DNA from: Bacteroidota bacterium
GTDB lineage: Bacteria > Bacteroidota > Rhodothermia > Rhodothermales > Rubricoccaceae
Assembly (NCBI GenBank): GCA_039821555.1
Contig: JBCBNX010000017.1
Span: 16,866 to 80,865, forward strand
Direction: 5' to 3'
DNA length: 64,000 nt
Translations under genes and position numbers: made by a program
Shown: positions 51,334 to 61,043 of the stretch, in pieces
Position numbering within the stretch: the first letter of the stretch is position 1
How the letters are laid out: every line of letters begins with the position of its first letter
The notes under the pieces: generated by a model
What the model saw: only the letters and a program-made list of their open reading frames with translations
What the model was told of the DNA's origin: nothing
The model's database searches: none

Positions 51334-52266
51334 ATGCGTCGTTTCGCCTCAGCTATCGTCGCGGCTACGCTCGCGCTGCTGCTCGTCCCCGCCACGGTTT
51401 CTGCCCAGAACGTCGCCGCGTCGCCGACCTACGGCGATGTTCGGTTGACGGAAGGCTTCCGGCCCGACCCCCACACGACCCGGCTCACGGCCGGTGGTTC
51501 TATCGAGGTCAACAAGGGGGCCTGCACCTACGGCTTCGTGGCCGAGGCGCCCGATGTGGACCTCTACTATACTACTACCGGGGGTAGTAGCCTCTACATC
51601 TACGCTGAATCGGATGCCGACGTGACGCTGCTCGTCAATGCGCCCGACGGCTCCTGGCTTTGCAATGACGACGGGCTCGGCAACCGCGACCCGCTCATCG
51701 CGATCCCGAACGCCAGCGACGGGCTCTACGACATCTGGATCGGCACCTACGGCGACGAGATGCAGGCGGCCACGCTCTACATCTCCGAGATCGCCCCGGG
51801 TGGCAGTGGCGGCGGCGGTGGCTCGTCCGCGAGCCAGATCAGTGTCGGCGCTGACCCGACCTACGGCAACGTGCGCCTGAGCCAGGGCGCTACCTCCGAC
51901 ATGATCGAGCTCCTGGCTGGCGGCTCGCTCCAGCCCAACTTCGGCGAGTGCACCTACGGCAACGTGGCCAGCGCCCCAGACGTGGACCTCTACTATGAGG
52001 GCGACGGTACCCAACTGCTCGGTATCGGAGCGGGATCCGCGGGCGATGTCATGCTGCTCGTCAACTTGCCCGACGGCACGTGGGTCTGCGACGATGACTC
52101 GGGCGAAGACCGTAACGCGTTCGTCATTGTCGAGGACGCGGCGGCAGGACTCTACAATATCTGGGTCGGGACGTACGGAAGCGAGATGGAGGAAGCACAG
52201 CTGTTCATTGCCGACGAGGGCGGTCTCGAGGGGCGTATGGGGGGCAAGGGAAACAAGGGCCCCTGA
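51334..52266 (+). CDS. Secreted two-repeat beta-domain protein (tandem paralog 1)
   Basis: A 310-residue exported protein with a signal peptide (MRRFASAIVAATLALLLVPA...SAQ). Two copies of an approximately 125-residue domain follow, joined by a Gly/Ser linker (GGSGGGGGSSAS). Each copy opens PTYGDVRL or PTYGNVRL and runs LTAGGSIEVNKGACTYGFVA, APDVDLYYTT, VTLLVNAPDGSWLCNDDG and GLYDIWIGTYGDEM. Each has conserved Cys, Asp and Trp. It resembles the bacterial pre-peptidase C-terminal fold. The extracellular role is unknown. It ends with a Gly/Lys-rich tail that its neighbour lacks. Confidence 0.75.
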   Translation: MRRFASAIVAATLALLLVPATVSAQNVAASPTYGDVRLTEGFRPDPHTTRLTAGGSIEVNKGACTYGFVAEAPDVDLYYTTTGGSSLYIYAESDADVTLLVNAPDGSWLCNDDGLGNRDPLIAIPNASDGLYDIWIGTYGDEMQAATLYISEIAPGGSGGGGGSSASQISVGADPTYGNVRLSQGATSDMIELLAGGSLQPNFGECTYGNVASAPDVDLYYEGDGTQLLGIGAGSAGDVMLLVNLPDGTWVCDDDSGEDRNAFVIVEDAAAGLYNIWVGTYGSEMEEAQLFIADEGGLEGRMGGKGNKGP

Positions 52267-52406
52267 TTTTCCAGAACGCCTTGCTCAGCGCTCGGTCGGC
52301 CTAGGTGCGCCTGCTTGCCGTTCGTGCAGGGTGACCCGGTCGGGTGGTAGACTGCGCTATGCAAACCAACACGCCACGGTTCGACTCCCCTTCCCGCTCC
52401 CTGATT

Positions 52407-53288
52407 ATGCCTCGTCTCCTCCCCACGATCGTCGTAGCCGCGCTTGCGCTGCTGCTCGTCCCTGTCACGGCCTCGGCCCAGAACGTCGCCGCGTCGCCCA
52501 CCTACGGCGATGTCGAACTGGACGAGGGCTTCCGGCCCGACCCCCACACGACCACGCTCACGGCCGGTGGCTCCATCGAGGTCAACAAGGGGGCCTGCAC
52601 CTACGGCTTCGTGGCCGACGCCCCGGACGTGGACCTCTATTACACCACCTCCGGGGGGAGCAACCTCTTCGTCTACGCGGAGTCGGACTCGGACGTGACG
52701 CTGCTCATCAACGCCCCCGACGGCTCGTGGCTCTGCGACGACGACGGCTTCGGCGACCGCAACCCGGTGGTTGCGATCCCGAGCGCCGAAGCGGGCCTCT
52801 ACGACATCTGGATCGGCACCTACGGGGACGCGATGCAGTCGGCCACGCTCTACATCTCCGAGATCGACCCCCGCGGCGGGGGCGGCAGCACGGCTGGCGG
52901 CATCGACATCGGCGCTGCGCCGACCTACGGCGACGTGCGCGTGAGCCAGGGCTTCGGCTCCAGCACGACCACGCTCACCGCGGGCGGCTCCTTCCAGCCC
53001 GACTTCGGCAACTGCACCTACGGCAACGTCGCCGGTGCGCCCGACGTCGACCTCTACTACACCACCAGCGGCTCCGGCCCGCTCTTCATCTCGGTCGAGT
53101 CCGAGGGCGACACGACGCTGCTCGTCAACATGCCCGACGGCACGTGGGCGTGCGACGACGACTCGGGCAACGGCAGCAACCCGCTACTCATCATCCCGAA
53201 CGCCGCCGACGGGCTCTACGACATCTGGGTCGGGACCTACGGCGACGCGATGCAGTCGGCCACGCTCACGATCTCCGAGTCGCAGTAG
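52407..53288 (+). CDS. Secreted two-repeat beta-domain protein (tandem paralog 2)
   Basis: A 293-residue protein with the same layout as the gene before it (signal MPRLLPTIVVAALALLLVPV, two domains). Nucleotide similarity to paralog 1 is high in both repeats. The C-terminal tail is short. The pair arose by tandem gene duplication after an older internal duplication of the domain, so four copies are present in 2 kb. Binding of a polymer or surface is possible from the fold; nothing in the sequence names a ligand. Confidence 0.75.
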   Translation: MPRLLPTIVVAALALLLVPVTASAQNVAASPTYGDVELDEGFRPDPHTTTLTAGGSIEVNKGACTYGFVADAPDVDLYYTTSGGSNLFVYAESDSDVTLLINAPDGSWLCDDDGFGDRNPVVAIPSAEAGLYDIWIGTYGDAMQSATLYISEIDPRGGGGSTAGGIDIGAAPTYGDVRVSQGFGSSTTTLTAGGSFQPDFGNCTYGNVAGAPDVDLYYTTSGSGPLFISVESEGDTTLLVNMPDGTWACDDDSGNGSNPLLIIPNAADGLYDIWVGTYGDAMQSATLTISESQ

Positions 53289-53341
53289 CGCTTGCACGCC
53301 CAACGCTCAGGCTTCCCGGCGCAGCGCGTGCTACCAGATCG

Positions 53342-54919
53342 TTATCGGATCAGGATCACGCGCTGCGTCGCGTTGGCACCGGCCGCGTTGAGGCACACCA
53401 CGTAGACCCCGCTCAGGAGGTTGTCCAACGCGAGTTGCACCTCGTGCCGGCCAGCAGGCTGCACGCCCTCGGCGCGGGTGAGCACGGTGCGCCCGAGCAG
53501 GTCGGTCACGGTGAGGCGCACGGCGGCGGCAGTTGGCAGGGCATAGTGTACCGCGGCCGCGTCGCTGAAGGGGTTGGAGAAGACGACATCGAGCGCAAAG
53601 TTGACTGGAAGTGGCATTTCGTCTCCGGCGGGGAGAGGCGAGTCGGTGTAGCGCCGCGCAAAGACGCCAGAGCGCGAGCCGTCCTGGCCTGAACTCCTCC
53701 ACGCGGTCACAAAGTCACCGTCCGCCTCCATCGACACTGCGGGCCCGCCTTGGTGGTTTGAGGTATGGGTGTTTACCCGGAACTCGGAACTCTGGGGCGT
53801 TCCGTCTGCGGCGTAGCGCCGCGCGAAGATGCCGCCGCCCGAGCCATCCTGGTTTGAGCTCTCCCATGCGATCACGAAGTCGCCGTCGGCATCTATCCCT
53901 ACCGAGGCAGAAGACTGGAAACGCGTGGTGAAGATGTTGACCTGAAACTCTGATCCTTGCGGTGTTCCGTTAGCGGCGTAGCGCCGCGCGAAGACGCCGT
54001 AGTATGAGCCGTCCTGGCCAAAGCTCTCCCATGCGACCACGAAGTCGCCGTCGGCATCCATCCCCACCGAGGCCATGCGCTGACCGTCCGTGGTGAAGGT
54101 GTTGACTTGGAACTCGTCACCCTGCGGTGTTCCGTCGGCGGCGTAGCGTTGTGCGAAGATGCCGGAGCGCGAGCCATCTTGGCCAGTGCTCCGCCACGCG
54201 ACGACGAAGTCGCCGTCGTCGTCCATCGCTACCTTGCCTGAAAACTGGAAATCCGTGGTATGGGTGTTTACCTGGAACTCCATGCCTACTGCCGCGCCGC
54301 CCGCATTGTAGCGCTGCGCGAAGACACCGTAGTATGAGCCGTCCTGGCCAAAGCTCTCCCATGCGACCACGAAGTCGCCGTCGGCATCCATCCCCACCGA
54401 GGCCATGCGCTGACCGTCCGTGGTGAAGGTGTTGACTTGGAACTCGTCACCCTGCGGTGTTCCGTTAGCGGCGTAGCGCCGCGCGAAGACACCGTAGGAT
54501 GAGCCATCCTGGTCTGAACTCTCCCATGCGACGACGAAATTGCCATCGGTATCCATCCCCACTGAGGGTCTGAACTGACTAGCTGTGGTGAAGGTGTTGA
54601 CTTGGAACTCGTCACCCTGAGGTGTTCCGTCGGCGGCGTAGCGTTGTGCGAAGATGCCGGAGAGCGAGCCGTCCTGGCCAAAGCCCGCCCACGCGATGAC
54701 AAAGTCGCCATCGGCGTCCATTGCTACCGAAGGCCGAGACTGATCGCCTGTGGTGAAGGTGTTGACCTGAAACTCTTCGCTCAACGCCACTGGAGCTTGT
54801 GCCTCAGCGACGGGTGCACCGCGCAGCATCGCGAGCGTGAGCGTGCCCGCAGCCGCGGAGCGACGGAGCCATGCGAGACGGCGGCGGGCGACGAGGCGAG
54901 ACGAGAAACGAACAGGCAC
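53342..54919 (-). CDS. Secreted repeat protein with C-terminal sorting domain
   Basis: A 525-residue exported protein with a basic signal region (VPVRFSSRLVARRRLAWLRR) and cleavage near APVAEAQ. Residues about 45-430 carry seven or more copies of a repeat of about 50 residues (FQVNTFTTDGQRMASVGMDA, DGDFVVAWESFGQDGSYYG, VFARRYAANGTPQG), two of them near-identical. A type IX-like sorting domain follows (FALDVVFSNPFSDAAAVHYA, TDLLGRTVLTRA, LLSGVYVVCL). Similar repeats occur in surface proteins thought to form beta-propellers or solenoids. Start GTG 54919 is chosen to give a signal peptide; an upstream GTG at 55033 is possible. Confidence 0.7.
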   Translation of the reverse strand: MPVRFSSRLVARRRLAWLRRSAAAGTLTLAMLRGAPVAEAQAPVALSEEFQVNTFTTGDQSRPSVAMDADGDFVIAWAGFGQDGSLSGIFAQRYAADGTPQGDEFQVNTFTTASQFRPSVGMDTDGNFVVAWESSDQDGSSYGVFARRYAANGTPQGDEFQVNTFTTDGQRMASVGMDADGDFVVAWESFGQDGSYYGVFAQRYNAGGAAVGMEFQVNTHTTDFQFSGKVAMDDDGDFVVAWRSTGQDGSRSGIFAQRYAADGTPQGDEFQVNTFTTDGQRMASVGMDADGDFVVAWESFGQDGSYYGVFARRYAANGTPQGSEFQVNIFTTRFQSSASVGIDADGDFVIAWESSNQDGSGGGIFARRYAADGTPQSSEFRVNTHTSNHQGGPAVSMEADGDFVTAWRSSGQDGSRSGVFARRYTDSPLPAGDEMPLPVNFALDVVFSNPFSDAAAVHYALPTAAAVRLTVTDLLGRTVLTRAEGVQPAGRHEVQLALDNLLSGVYVVCLNAAGANATQRVILIR

Positions 54920-55141
54920 CTGAGACGACGGAAAGCGTGGAGGGGAAGCGCGCGAAGCTAACGCTGAGCGACTAGGGTCCAAAGCGCTATAGCAGGTTTC
55001 TGCAGATCGCGTCTGTCCACCGCCCGTCCGCACAGAACGACCGCTCGTCGGGATTCGGGGCCACCCGTCCGCGCAGGCGCGGCATGGCGAAGCAACGTGG
55101 GGAGGTTGGAGCCATCCACTTCACTTCAGCACCCCGCTACT

Positions 55142-57439
55142 ATGTTCGCCTATCTGCTCTTCTCCCGGTCGTTCTGGCCCCTCATCGCCCTCACGCTCGT
55201 CCTCCTCACCGCCCCGGCTCTTGCGCAGTCGGCGGGCTCCATCACCGGCACGGTCCGCGACGCGGCCACGCTCGAAGCGCTGCCCGGCGTCAACGTGGTC
55301 GTGCAGGGCACCACGCTCGGCGCGGCCACCGACGCCGCGGGCCGCTACGTCATCACCGCCGTGCCCGTCGGGACAGTCGCGCTCGAAGTGCGCTTCGTCG
55401 GCTTCGCCCCGCTCGTCCGCACCGACATCGTCGTGAAGCCGGGTCGCCCCACCACTGCCGATGTACTGCTCCGCGAGGCCCGTATCGAGGGGGCCGAGGT
55501 GACGGTCACGGCGGGCTACTTCCAGCCGCCTGCCGCCGCGCCGACCAGCACGGTCGCGTTCTCCACCGAGGAGATCCGCCGCTCGCCCGGCGCGGGCCAG
55601 GAGATCGCCCGTGTCCTCAACGCGCTGCCCGGCGTCGCCTCGCGCGGCGAGACCAGCCAGGACCTCTTCGTGCGCGGCGGCAGCCCCGCCGAAAACGGGT
55701 TCTACATCGACCAAATCCTCATTCCCAACGCCCAGCACTTCTCCACGCCCGACGGCTCGTCGTTCGGTCCGACCGGCCTCATCAACACCGAGTTCATCGA
55801 CGACATCACGTTCTCCTCGGGCGGCTTCTCGGCGTCCTACGGCGACCGCCTCTCGTCGATCAGCGAGATCCGCTACCGCACCGGCGGCGACCGCCTCACG
55901 GGCGAGGTCGGCGCCAACTTCACTGGCGGCACGTTCATCGTCGAGGGGCCGATCCCCGGCGGGTCGGCCTTCGTCTCGGCGCGGCGCAGCTACCTCGACC
56001 TCGTCGCCGACGCCATCGACGCGGGCGGCGCGCCGCGCTTCAGCGACCTCCAGGGCAAGGTCACGCTCGACCTCTCGCCGAGCCAGCGCCTCTCCGTGCT
56101 CAATCTCTACGGGTCGAGCGAGTTCGCGCAGGAAGCCGAGGACGCCGTCGACGCAGGCGAAGCGGCCTTCGGCGTGTTCGAGAACCAGCAGAACACCGTC
56201 GGGCTGAGCCTCCGCTCGCTCTGGGGCGCCCGCGGCTACTCGACGACGGCGCTGTCGTACTCGTTCATCGAGCGGCGCAACACCGTCACGGCGGTGCGCG
56301 ACGGCTTCGGCGACATCCGCGAGGATTTCCGCAACGACTACCTCACGCTGCGCAACGTGAACACGCTCCAATTCGGGTCCCAGCTTGAGGTTGAGGCGGG
56401 CGTCGAGGGCACTATTGAGCGCGGGACGTTCGACTTCGACCAGGCGGCCTACGTCAGCGCGGCGGGCGCGCAGCAGGGCGCCGTCGGGTTCGACCTCGAC
56501 CTCACGAGCACGCGCCTCGGCACGTTCGCCACGTTCGTGTGGCAGCCCACCGCCCGGCTCACCGTGAGCCCCGGTCTGCGCGTGGACTACGGCTCGCTCA
56601 ACGAGGACGTCTACCCGCAGCCGCGCCTCGGCCTCGCCTACGACCTGACCGAGAGGGTGCGGCTCCGTGCTGCGGGCGGGGTTTACCGGCAGGCCGTCCC
56701 GCTCTACGTCCGCGCCCAGAGCGCCGCCAACGAGACGCTCCCGCACGTCCGCGCCGACCACCTCATCGGCGGCGTCGACGTGCTCCTCGCGCCCGACCTC
56801 AAGCTCACCGTCGAGGGCTTCAGCAAGACCTACCGCGACGTGCCGCAGTTCGCCGACGGCAACCCGCTCGGGACGCCGGTCTACGTCCTCGACGAGCGCG
56901 GCGACTACGCAGGCGCACTCACCAGCGACGGCCGCGCCCGCGCACGGGGCATCGAGTTGCTCGTCCAGAAGAAGCTGTCACGGGCGTTCTACGGCCTCGT
57001 GAGCGCGTCCTACTTCCGCTCGCAGTACGAGGACCAGAACGGCACGTGGCGCGACCGCGACTTCGACACGCAGACGCAGTTCAGCGTGATCGGCGGCTGG
57101 AAGCCGAACGCCAAGTGGGAACTGAGCGCGCGCTGGAGCTACCTCGGCGGGCGGCCCACCACGCCCATCGACGTCGGCCAGTCTATCGCCCTCGACGCTG
57201 AGGTCCGCGACGTGGCGCGCACCAACGAGGAGCGCCTTCCGGCCTACCATAGCCTCTACCTGCGCGTCGACCGCCGCTTCAACTTCCGCGCGACCAACCT
57301 CACGACGTTCGTGAGCCTGTGGAACGCCTACAGCCGCACCAACATCGAGGACACGTTCTGGAACTTCACCGAGCAGCGCGTGGACGAGGCCGAGCAGTTC
57401 TCGCTGCTCCCGGTGGTCGGCATCGAGTTCGAGTTCTAA
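55142..57439 (+). CDS. TonB-dependent receptor (SusC/RagA-like or ferric type)
   Basis: A 765-residue outer-membrane receptor. The signal peptide is MFAYLLFSRSFWPLIALTLV... A carboxypeptidase-like domain covers about residues 30-110 (SITGTVRDAATLEALPGVNV). The plug covers about 130-240 (STVAFSTEEIRRSPGAGQEI, RGGSPAENGFYIDQILIPNA). The barrel runs to the C-terminal strand SLLPVVGIEFEF, ending in Phe. The plug text matches receptors that work alone, without a SusD partner; none is present. The substrate is unknown. Confidence 0.88.
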   Translation: MFAYLLFSRSFWPLIALTLVLLTAPALAQSAGSITGTVRDAATLEALPGVNVVVQGTTLGAATDAAGRYVITAVPVGTVALEVRFVGFAPLVRTDIVVKPGRPTTADVLLREARIEGAEVTVTAGYFQPPAAAPTSTVAFSTEEIRRSPGAGQEIARVLNALPGVASRGETSQDLFVRGGSPAENGFYIDQILIPNAQHFSTPDGSSFGPTGLINTEFIDDITFSSGGFSASYGDRLSSISEIRYRTGGDRLTGEVGANFTGGTFIVEGPIPGGSAFVSARRSYLDLVADAIDAGGAPRFSDLQGKVTLDLSPSQRLSVLNLYGSSEFAQEAEDAVDAGEAAFGVFENQQNTVGLSLRSLWGARGYSTTALSYSFIERRNTVTAVRDGFGDIREDFRNDYLTLRNVNTLQFGSQLEVEAGVEGTIERGTFDFDQAAYVSAAGAQQGAVGFDLDLTSTRLGTFATFVWQPTARLTVSPGLRVDYGSLNEDVYPQPRLGLAYDLTERVRLRAAGGVYRQAVPLYVRAQSAANETLPHVRADHLIGGVDVLLAPDLKLTVEGFSKTYRDVPQFADGNPLGTPVYVLDERGDYAGALTSDGRARARGIELLVQKKLSRAFYGLVSASYFRSQYEDQNGTWRDRDFDTQTQFSVIGGWKPNAKWELSARWSYLGGRPTTPIDVGQSIALDAEVRDVARTNEERLPAYHSLYLRVDRRFNFRATNLTTFVSLWNAYSRTNIEDTFWNFTEQRVDEAEQFSLLPVVGIEFEF

Positions 57440-57475
57440 TCGAGTTCGAGTGCCAAGGGCCGCCCCCAACATGCG

Positions 57476-57512
57476 TGCGCCCCGCATGGCTATCAGGGCC
57501 ACACGGGGCGCA
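57476..57512 (+). terminator. GC-rich hairpin after the TonB receptor
   Basis: TGCGCCCCG (57476-57484) and CGGGGCGCA (57504-57512) form a 9-bp stem, with further pairing in the loop (GGC...GCC). It stands between the convergent receptor and ammonia-lyase genes and can serve both. Confidence 0.55.
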
Positions 57513-57539
57513 ACAGGAGAGGGCGCGTGCTGGCGTTGC

Positions 57540-59252
57540 CTACTCCCAGGATGGTAGCTCCGAGTCAGGCGACGGGGCTCCATCGCCTTGGTGCGGCAGG
57601 TCTGGGCCGTGGGACTCCGGTACGTCCATGCCTGGAGCGTTCATATCTGGCGTACCCATGTCTGATGCATCGGCGTCGAGCGCGCCCTCCTCGGCCATGG
57701 CGGCCTCGTGGCTGTCGCTGTCGACCAGCACCGGCATCATGGCAAGCGCGTCCGTCGGTTGGAGCCAGCGCGCGGCGATCCGGTGAAGGTCTTCGTGCAA
57801 GGCGCGGTCCTGCTTCAGCGGGGCAAAGCGCGGCATCCACGGCGGTGCGGTGACGGGCGTCCCCCCAGCGCGCTCGTGGCGACGCAGGTGGCCGAGCTGA
57901 GCCAAGGCCATGCCCACAGCCGCCAGGATGGGCGCGAGCCGCTCCGTCTGGCCATAGGCCGTCCGCGCAGCCATCGTGCCCATCGAGACAACGTCCTGGT
58001 TGCCGCCGTTCGTAGGAATCGACGCGACAGCGCTCATCTGGGCGTGGTGGCGCAGCTCTGCGACGAGCGCGGTGGCGGTGAGCTGAGCCCCCGCCAGCCC
58101 GCTCGTCTCGCCGGGCTCCCAGGCCAGCAGGAGTGGTGCCTCGCCGACGACCCCGCGCTTCGGGTCCAGCAGGAGGTCGAGTTGCCGCTCGGCCAGGACG
58201 CCCACCTGCGTGATCGCCGCATTGAGCGCGTCCGCCGCAAAGGCGATCTGCTGGCCCTGGAAGTTGCCGCCGTGCAGCACGGCCGGGCCATCCGAGAACA
58301 CGAGCGGGTTGTCCGAAACACCGTTTAGCTCGGCCTCGGTGAGCCGGCGCGCATAGGCGATGTTGTCGCGGCAAGCGCCCAGGATCTGCGGGGCGCAGCG
58401 GAGCGCGTAGACCTCCTGCAGCGTCCGCGTGTCGTCCTCCGACTCGGCGGGGTCGCCCCAGGCGATTTCGGTGCGGATGACCTCGGCGCTGCGGCGCTGT
58501 CCGGCATGGCCGCGGGCATGGTGCAGCCGGGCGTCCAGCGCAGCCCGTCGCGCGCCCAAGGAGCGGTAGAGCCAGCCCGTGAGCCGCTCGGCCGTCTCGA
58601 CCAAGCGCTCGGCGCGGGCAACAGCGAGCGAGAGGTAGGCGGTCATGAAGGCAGTCCCGTTGACCAGCCCCAGCGCCTCCCGGCTGGAAAGGCTGAGGGG
58701 ACGCAGTCCAGCTCGGAGGAGTGCCCGGATGGCAGGCTCGCGCCGCCCGCGATGGATCGTGGTTCCCTCGCCTGTGAGCACGCGGACGATGTGAGCCAGC
58801 GGCGTGAGATCGCCCGACGCGCCCACAGAACCGATCTCTGGGACGGCCGGCGCGATCCCGTGCTTGACGAGCCCGAGCAGGGACTCGGCTAGGGACGCGT
58901 CCACGCCAGAGTAGCCCTGCGCCAACGCTTGGGTGCGTGCGATGACGGTGGCGCGCACAACAGGGGCGGGGGCGAAGGCACCTGCGCCGGCAGCGAGGTG
59001 CGCAATCAGTCCGGCTCCCTGGAGCGCGTCGCTGGCCGCCGGGTAGCACACGTGCGGCCCGAATCCGGTCGTGAGTCCGTAGATAGGCTGCCCAGCAGCC
59101 CGGGCAGCCTCGAGCGCATCGCGCGAGCTCTCCATAGCTATCCGCGCAGCATCGGAGAGGCGGACCGAGAGTTGCCCTGCGAGAGCCGCGGCCTCAAGCT
59201 TGTCGGGCGTCAGTTGATGGTCAGGGCCGAGGTGGAGCAGAATGGAGGTCAT
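57540..59252 (-). CDS. Aromatic amino acid ammonia-lyase, probable tyrosine ammonia-lyase
   Basis: A 570-residue enzyme of the MIO family. The catalytic MIO triad is in GSVGASGDLTPLAH, with the active-site Tyr in IYGLTTGFGPHV, the NDN-type segment ELNGVSDNPLVF and the FQGQQIAFAADALN helix. At the selectivity position the sequence is GLIAHLAAGAG. The His-Leu pair is the one of tyrosine ammonia-lyases; histidine lyases carry Ser-His and phenylalanine lyases Phe-Leu. It would convert tyrosine to p-coumarate, the precursor of the PYP chromophore, and the PYP gene is in the same cluster. An acidic, Pro/Asp/Met-rich tail of about 50 residues follows the catalytic part. It starts MTSILLHLGPDHQL. Confidence 0.85.
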   Translation of the reverse strand: MTSILLHLGPDHQLTPDKLEAAALAGQLSVRLSDAARIAMESSRDALEAARAAGQPIYGLTTGFGPHVCYPAASDALQGAGLIAHLAAGAGAFAPAPVVRATVIARTQALAQGYSGVDASLAESLLGLVKHGIAPAVPEIGSVGASGDLTPLAHIVRVLTGEGTTIHRGRREPAIRALLRAGLRPLSLSSREALGLVNGTAFMTAYLSLAVARAERLVETAERLTGWLYRSLGARRAALDARLHHARGHAGQRRSAEVIRTEIAWGDPAESEDDTRTLQEVYALRCAPQILGACRDNIAYARRLTEAELNGVSDNPLVFSDGPAVLHGGNFQGQQIAFAADALNAAITQVGVLAERQLDLLLDPKRGVVGEAPLLLAWEPGETSGLAGAQLTATALVAELRHHAQMSAVASIPTNGGNQDVVSMGTMAARTAYGQTERLAPILAAVGMALAQLGHLRRHERAGGTPVTAPPWMPRFAPLKQDRALHEDLHRIAARWLQPTDALAMMPVLVDSDSHEAAMAEEGALDADASDMGTPDMNAPGMDVPESHGPDLPHQGDGAPSPDSELPSWE

Positions 59253-59374
59253 GAGGAGGGCTGGGCGAGAAGCCAGACGAGGCCGCCGTGGCTTAGAAAC
59301 GGGTGAGCGAGGAGCACGCCACCACGTGCGGGGAAGCGGGTCGTGGCTAGTCCTGGATGGCTATTCCGGGGCGG

Positions 59375-60933
59375 CTATTCCTGTGCAGCGAGGGCACGGG
59401 CAATGGCGGCGCGGTCAGGGGTGCCTTTGCTGTGCCGCACCCACGTGGCCGGTGTGAGAACCCGGACGCTGCCGAGGCGGTCGGCGAGCGGTCCCAGTGC
59501 CGTTCGCAGCGCTGAGAGCGGCGGTGGGGCTGTCCCGGACTTCATCAAGAGGGCCAACGTGAGCGACTCCCCGTCCAAGGAGCAGAGCAAGGCGTCGAGA
59601 AGGCCGGGGACGAGGTCCCGCAGCGCCGACTCGGTGCGGCCGGCGTGGACAAAGCGGCCATTCGACAGCTTGAACGAGTCCGACACGCGGCCGTCGAAGA
59701 CATAGGCCGGAGCGCCACTGCCACCAGGGGGATGCGTCTCCTCGGGAGACAGTATCGCCTTCGGTAGGTGCCCATGCGCCTGCGTGGACGAGGCTGGGCG
59801 GACGCGGTCGCCGGTGGCAACCCAGCGGCCTGCCTCGGTGGGGCGGTAGTGTCTCTGGGTCCAGACTCCGGCATGTGCGTTGGGGCCTGAAAAGTGGAGC
59901 TGGTCATCCGCGTCGGTCCGTACCGCGCAGCCTACCGGGCGCCCGAGGTATCCCGGAACGAAATGCCCCGGCTCCCCGAGCATGATGCCCGGACTGGCCT
60001 CGGTTTGGCCATATCCGACACGCAGCAGCGATCCGCTGAGCCCCTGAGCAACGTCTGCCGGGATGGGAGCGCCGCCTACCACGCCTCCTGACAGACGGTG
60101 GAGACGGGCCCGTCCGCTCGCCTGGAGCAGGCGGCGTATGGTGAGCGGCACCGCCGAGAAGTGCGTAGGCGCCCACGCGTCGAAGGCGGCAAGCAGCGCC
60201 TCCGGGTCCCGTGGGTCCTGGACGCGCACAATCTCAGCCCCGGCCAGGAGCGCGGGTAGCAGCTCCAGCACGAGGCCGAACGCATGGTGCCAGGGTAGCC
60301 CGGCAAGCACGCAGGCTTGCTCGGAGAGCCCCAGGTGCGGGATGTGGCTGTCTAGCACCGCAAAAACGTTGGCGTCGCTCAGCGCAATCCACCGGCCAGG
60401 GCCGGCCGTGCCCGACGTACGCAGAAGCAAGCAGATGCCTTCGGTGGGCGATTCTGCGGCCCTCCGGGCTGACGGGAGGGGGCCTTGCGGCCCCGCTACG
60501 CCGTCGGGGGTCCAGATGTGGCGGCCTCCGGTGTCGGCCACCGCAGCGCGCGCATCGAGGGTCCAAAGCAGCGAGGCTACGTCCGTGCCGGGGGCGGCCG
60601 GTGCGAGGGTCACCCCCTCCCAGAGGGCTGCGACGAGCACCTGGACAAACGGCGTACCCGAGGGCAGCGCCACGACCAAGCGGTCGCCTGCGGTCAACCC
60701 GGCAGCACGGAACGCCTCGATCCAGCGCCGAGCGCCGGTCCAGAGCGAGGCTGCAGGGGCGCAGCCTCGCCGGAGACGAGCATCGGCTGGGGACGCCCTC
60801 GGAGTCGCTGCCGCAGCAGCTGCTGCCACCGCACCCGTTCGGATGTTGGAGCGTGTCCCGCCTCGACCAGAGCAGGACCGGCGCTGCAGAGGGCCGGGTC
60901 GCTGAGGGGAGGCACGGTAGAAGCAGACGTCAT
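59375..60933 (-). CDS. 4-coumarate-CoA ligase-like enzyme (apparent frameshift near its N-terminus)
   Basis: An adenylate-forming ligase in a PYP cluster. Adenylation motifs are LLLRTSGTAGPGRWIALSD (phosphate loop), VGGAPIPADV, RVGYGQTEASPGIMLGEPGH (A5) and ATGDRV (A7). The main frame opens at GTG 60829, but its first 25 residues (MAAAAAAATPRASPADARL) look artificial. The other frame, starting at ATG 60933 (MTSASTVPPLSDPALCSAGP), gives a normal ligase N-terminus ending VSGEAAP. Adding one C to the run of four at 60756-60759 (GGGG on the plus strand) joins the two frames smoothly into AAPPAASLWTGARRWIEAF. It is either a sequencing error or a real mutation. It would activate p-coumarate for attachment to PYP. 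Confidence 0.8.
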
Positions 60934-61043
60934 TGAGGGAAGGATGGAACCGTGGGCACCGCCTACGCGGGCAGGCGCTCGGCAGAGCGAGACGCCTTGG
61001 CCGGCGAGGGCACGAAGGCCAGTCAGGGGCGAGAGACCCTGGG

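Noticed and set aside
55121..56761. 546-codon minus-strand frame opposite the TonB receptor
   Set aside because: Antisense shadow of a clear receptor gene with plug and carboxypeptidase-like domains.
57540..59252. Histidine ammonia-lyase (hutH) as function
   Set aside because: The selectivity pair is His-Leu rather than Ser-His, no other hut gene is near, and the gene lies in a PYP cluster.
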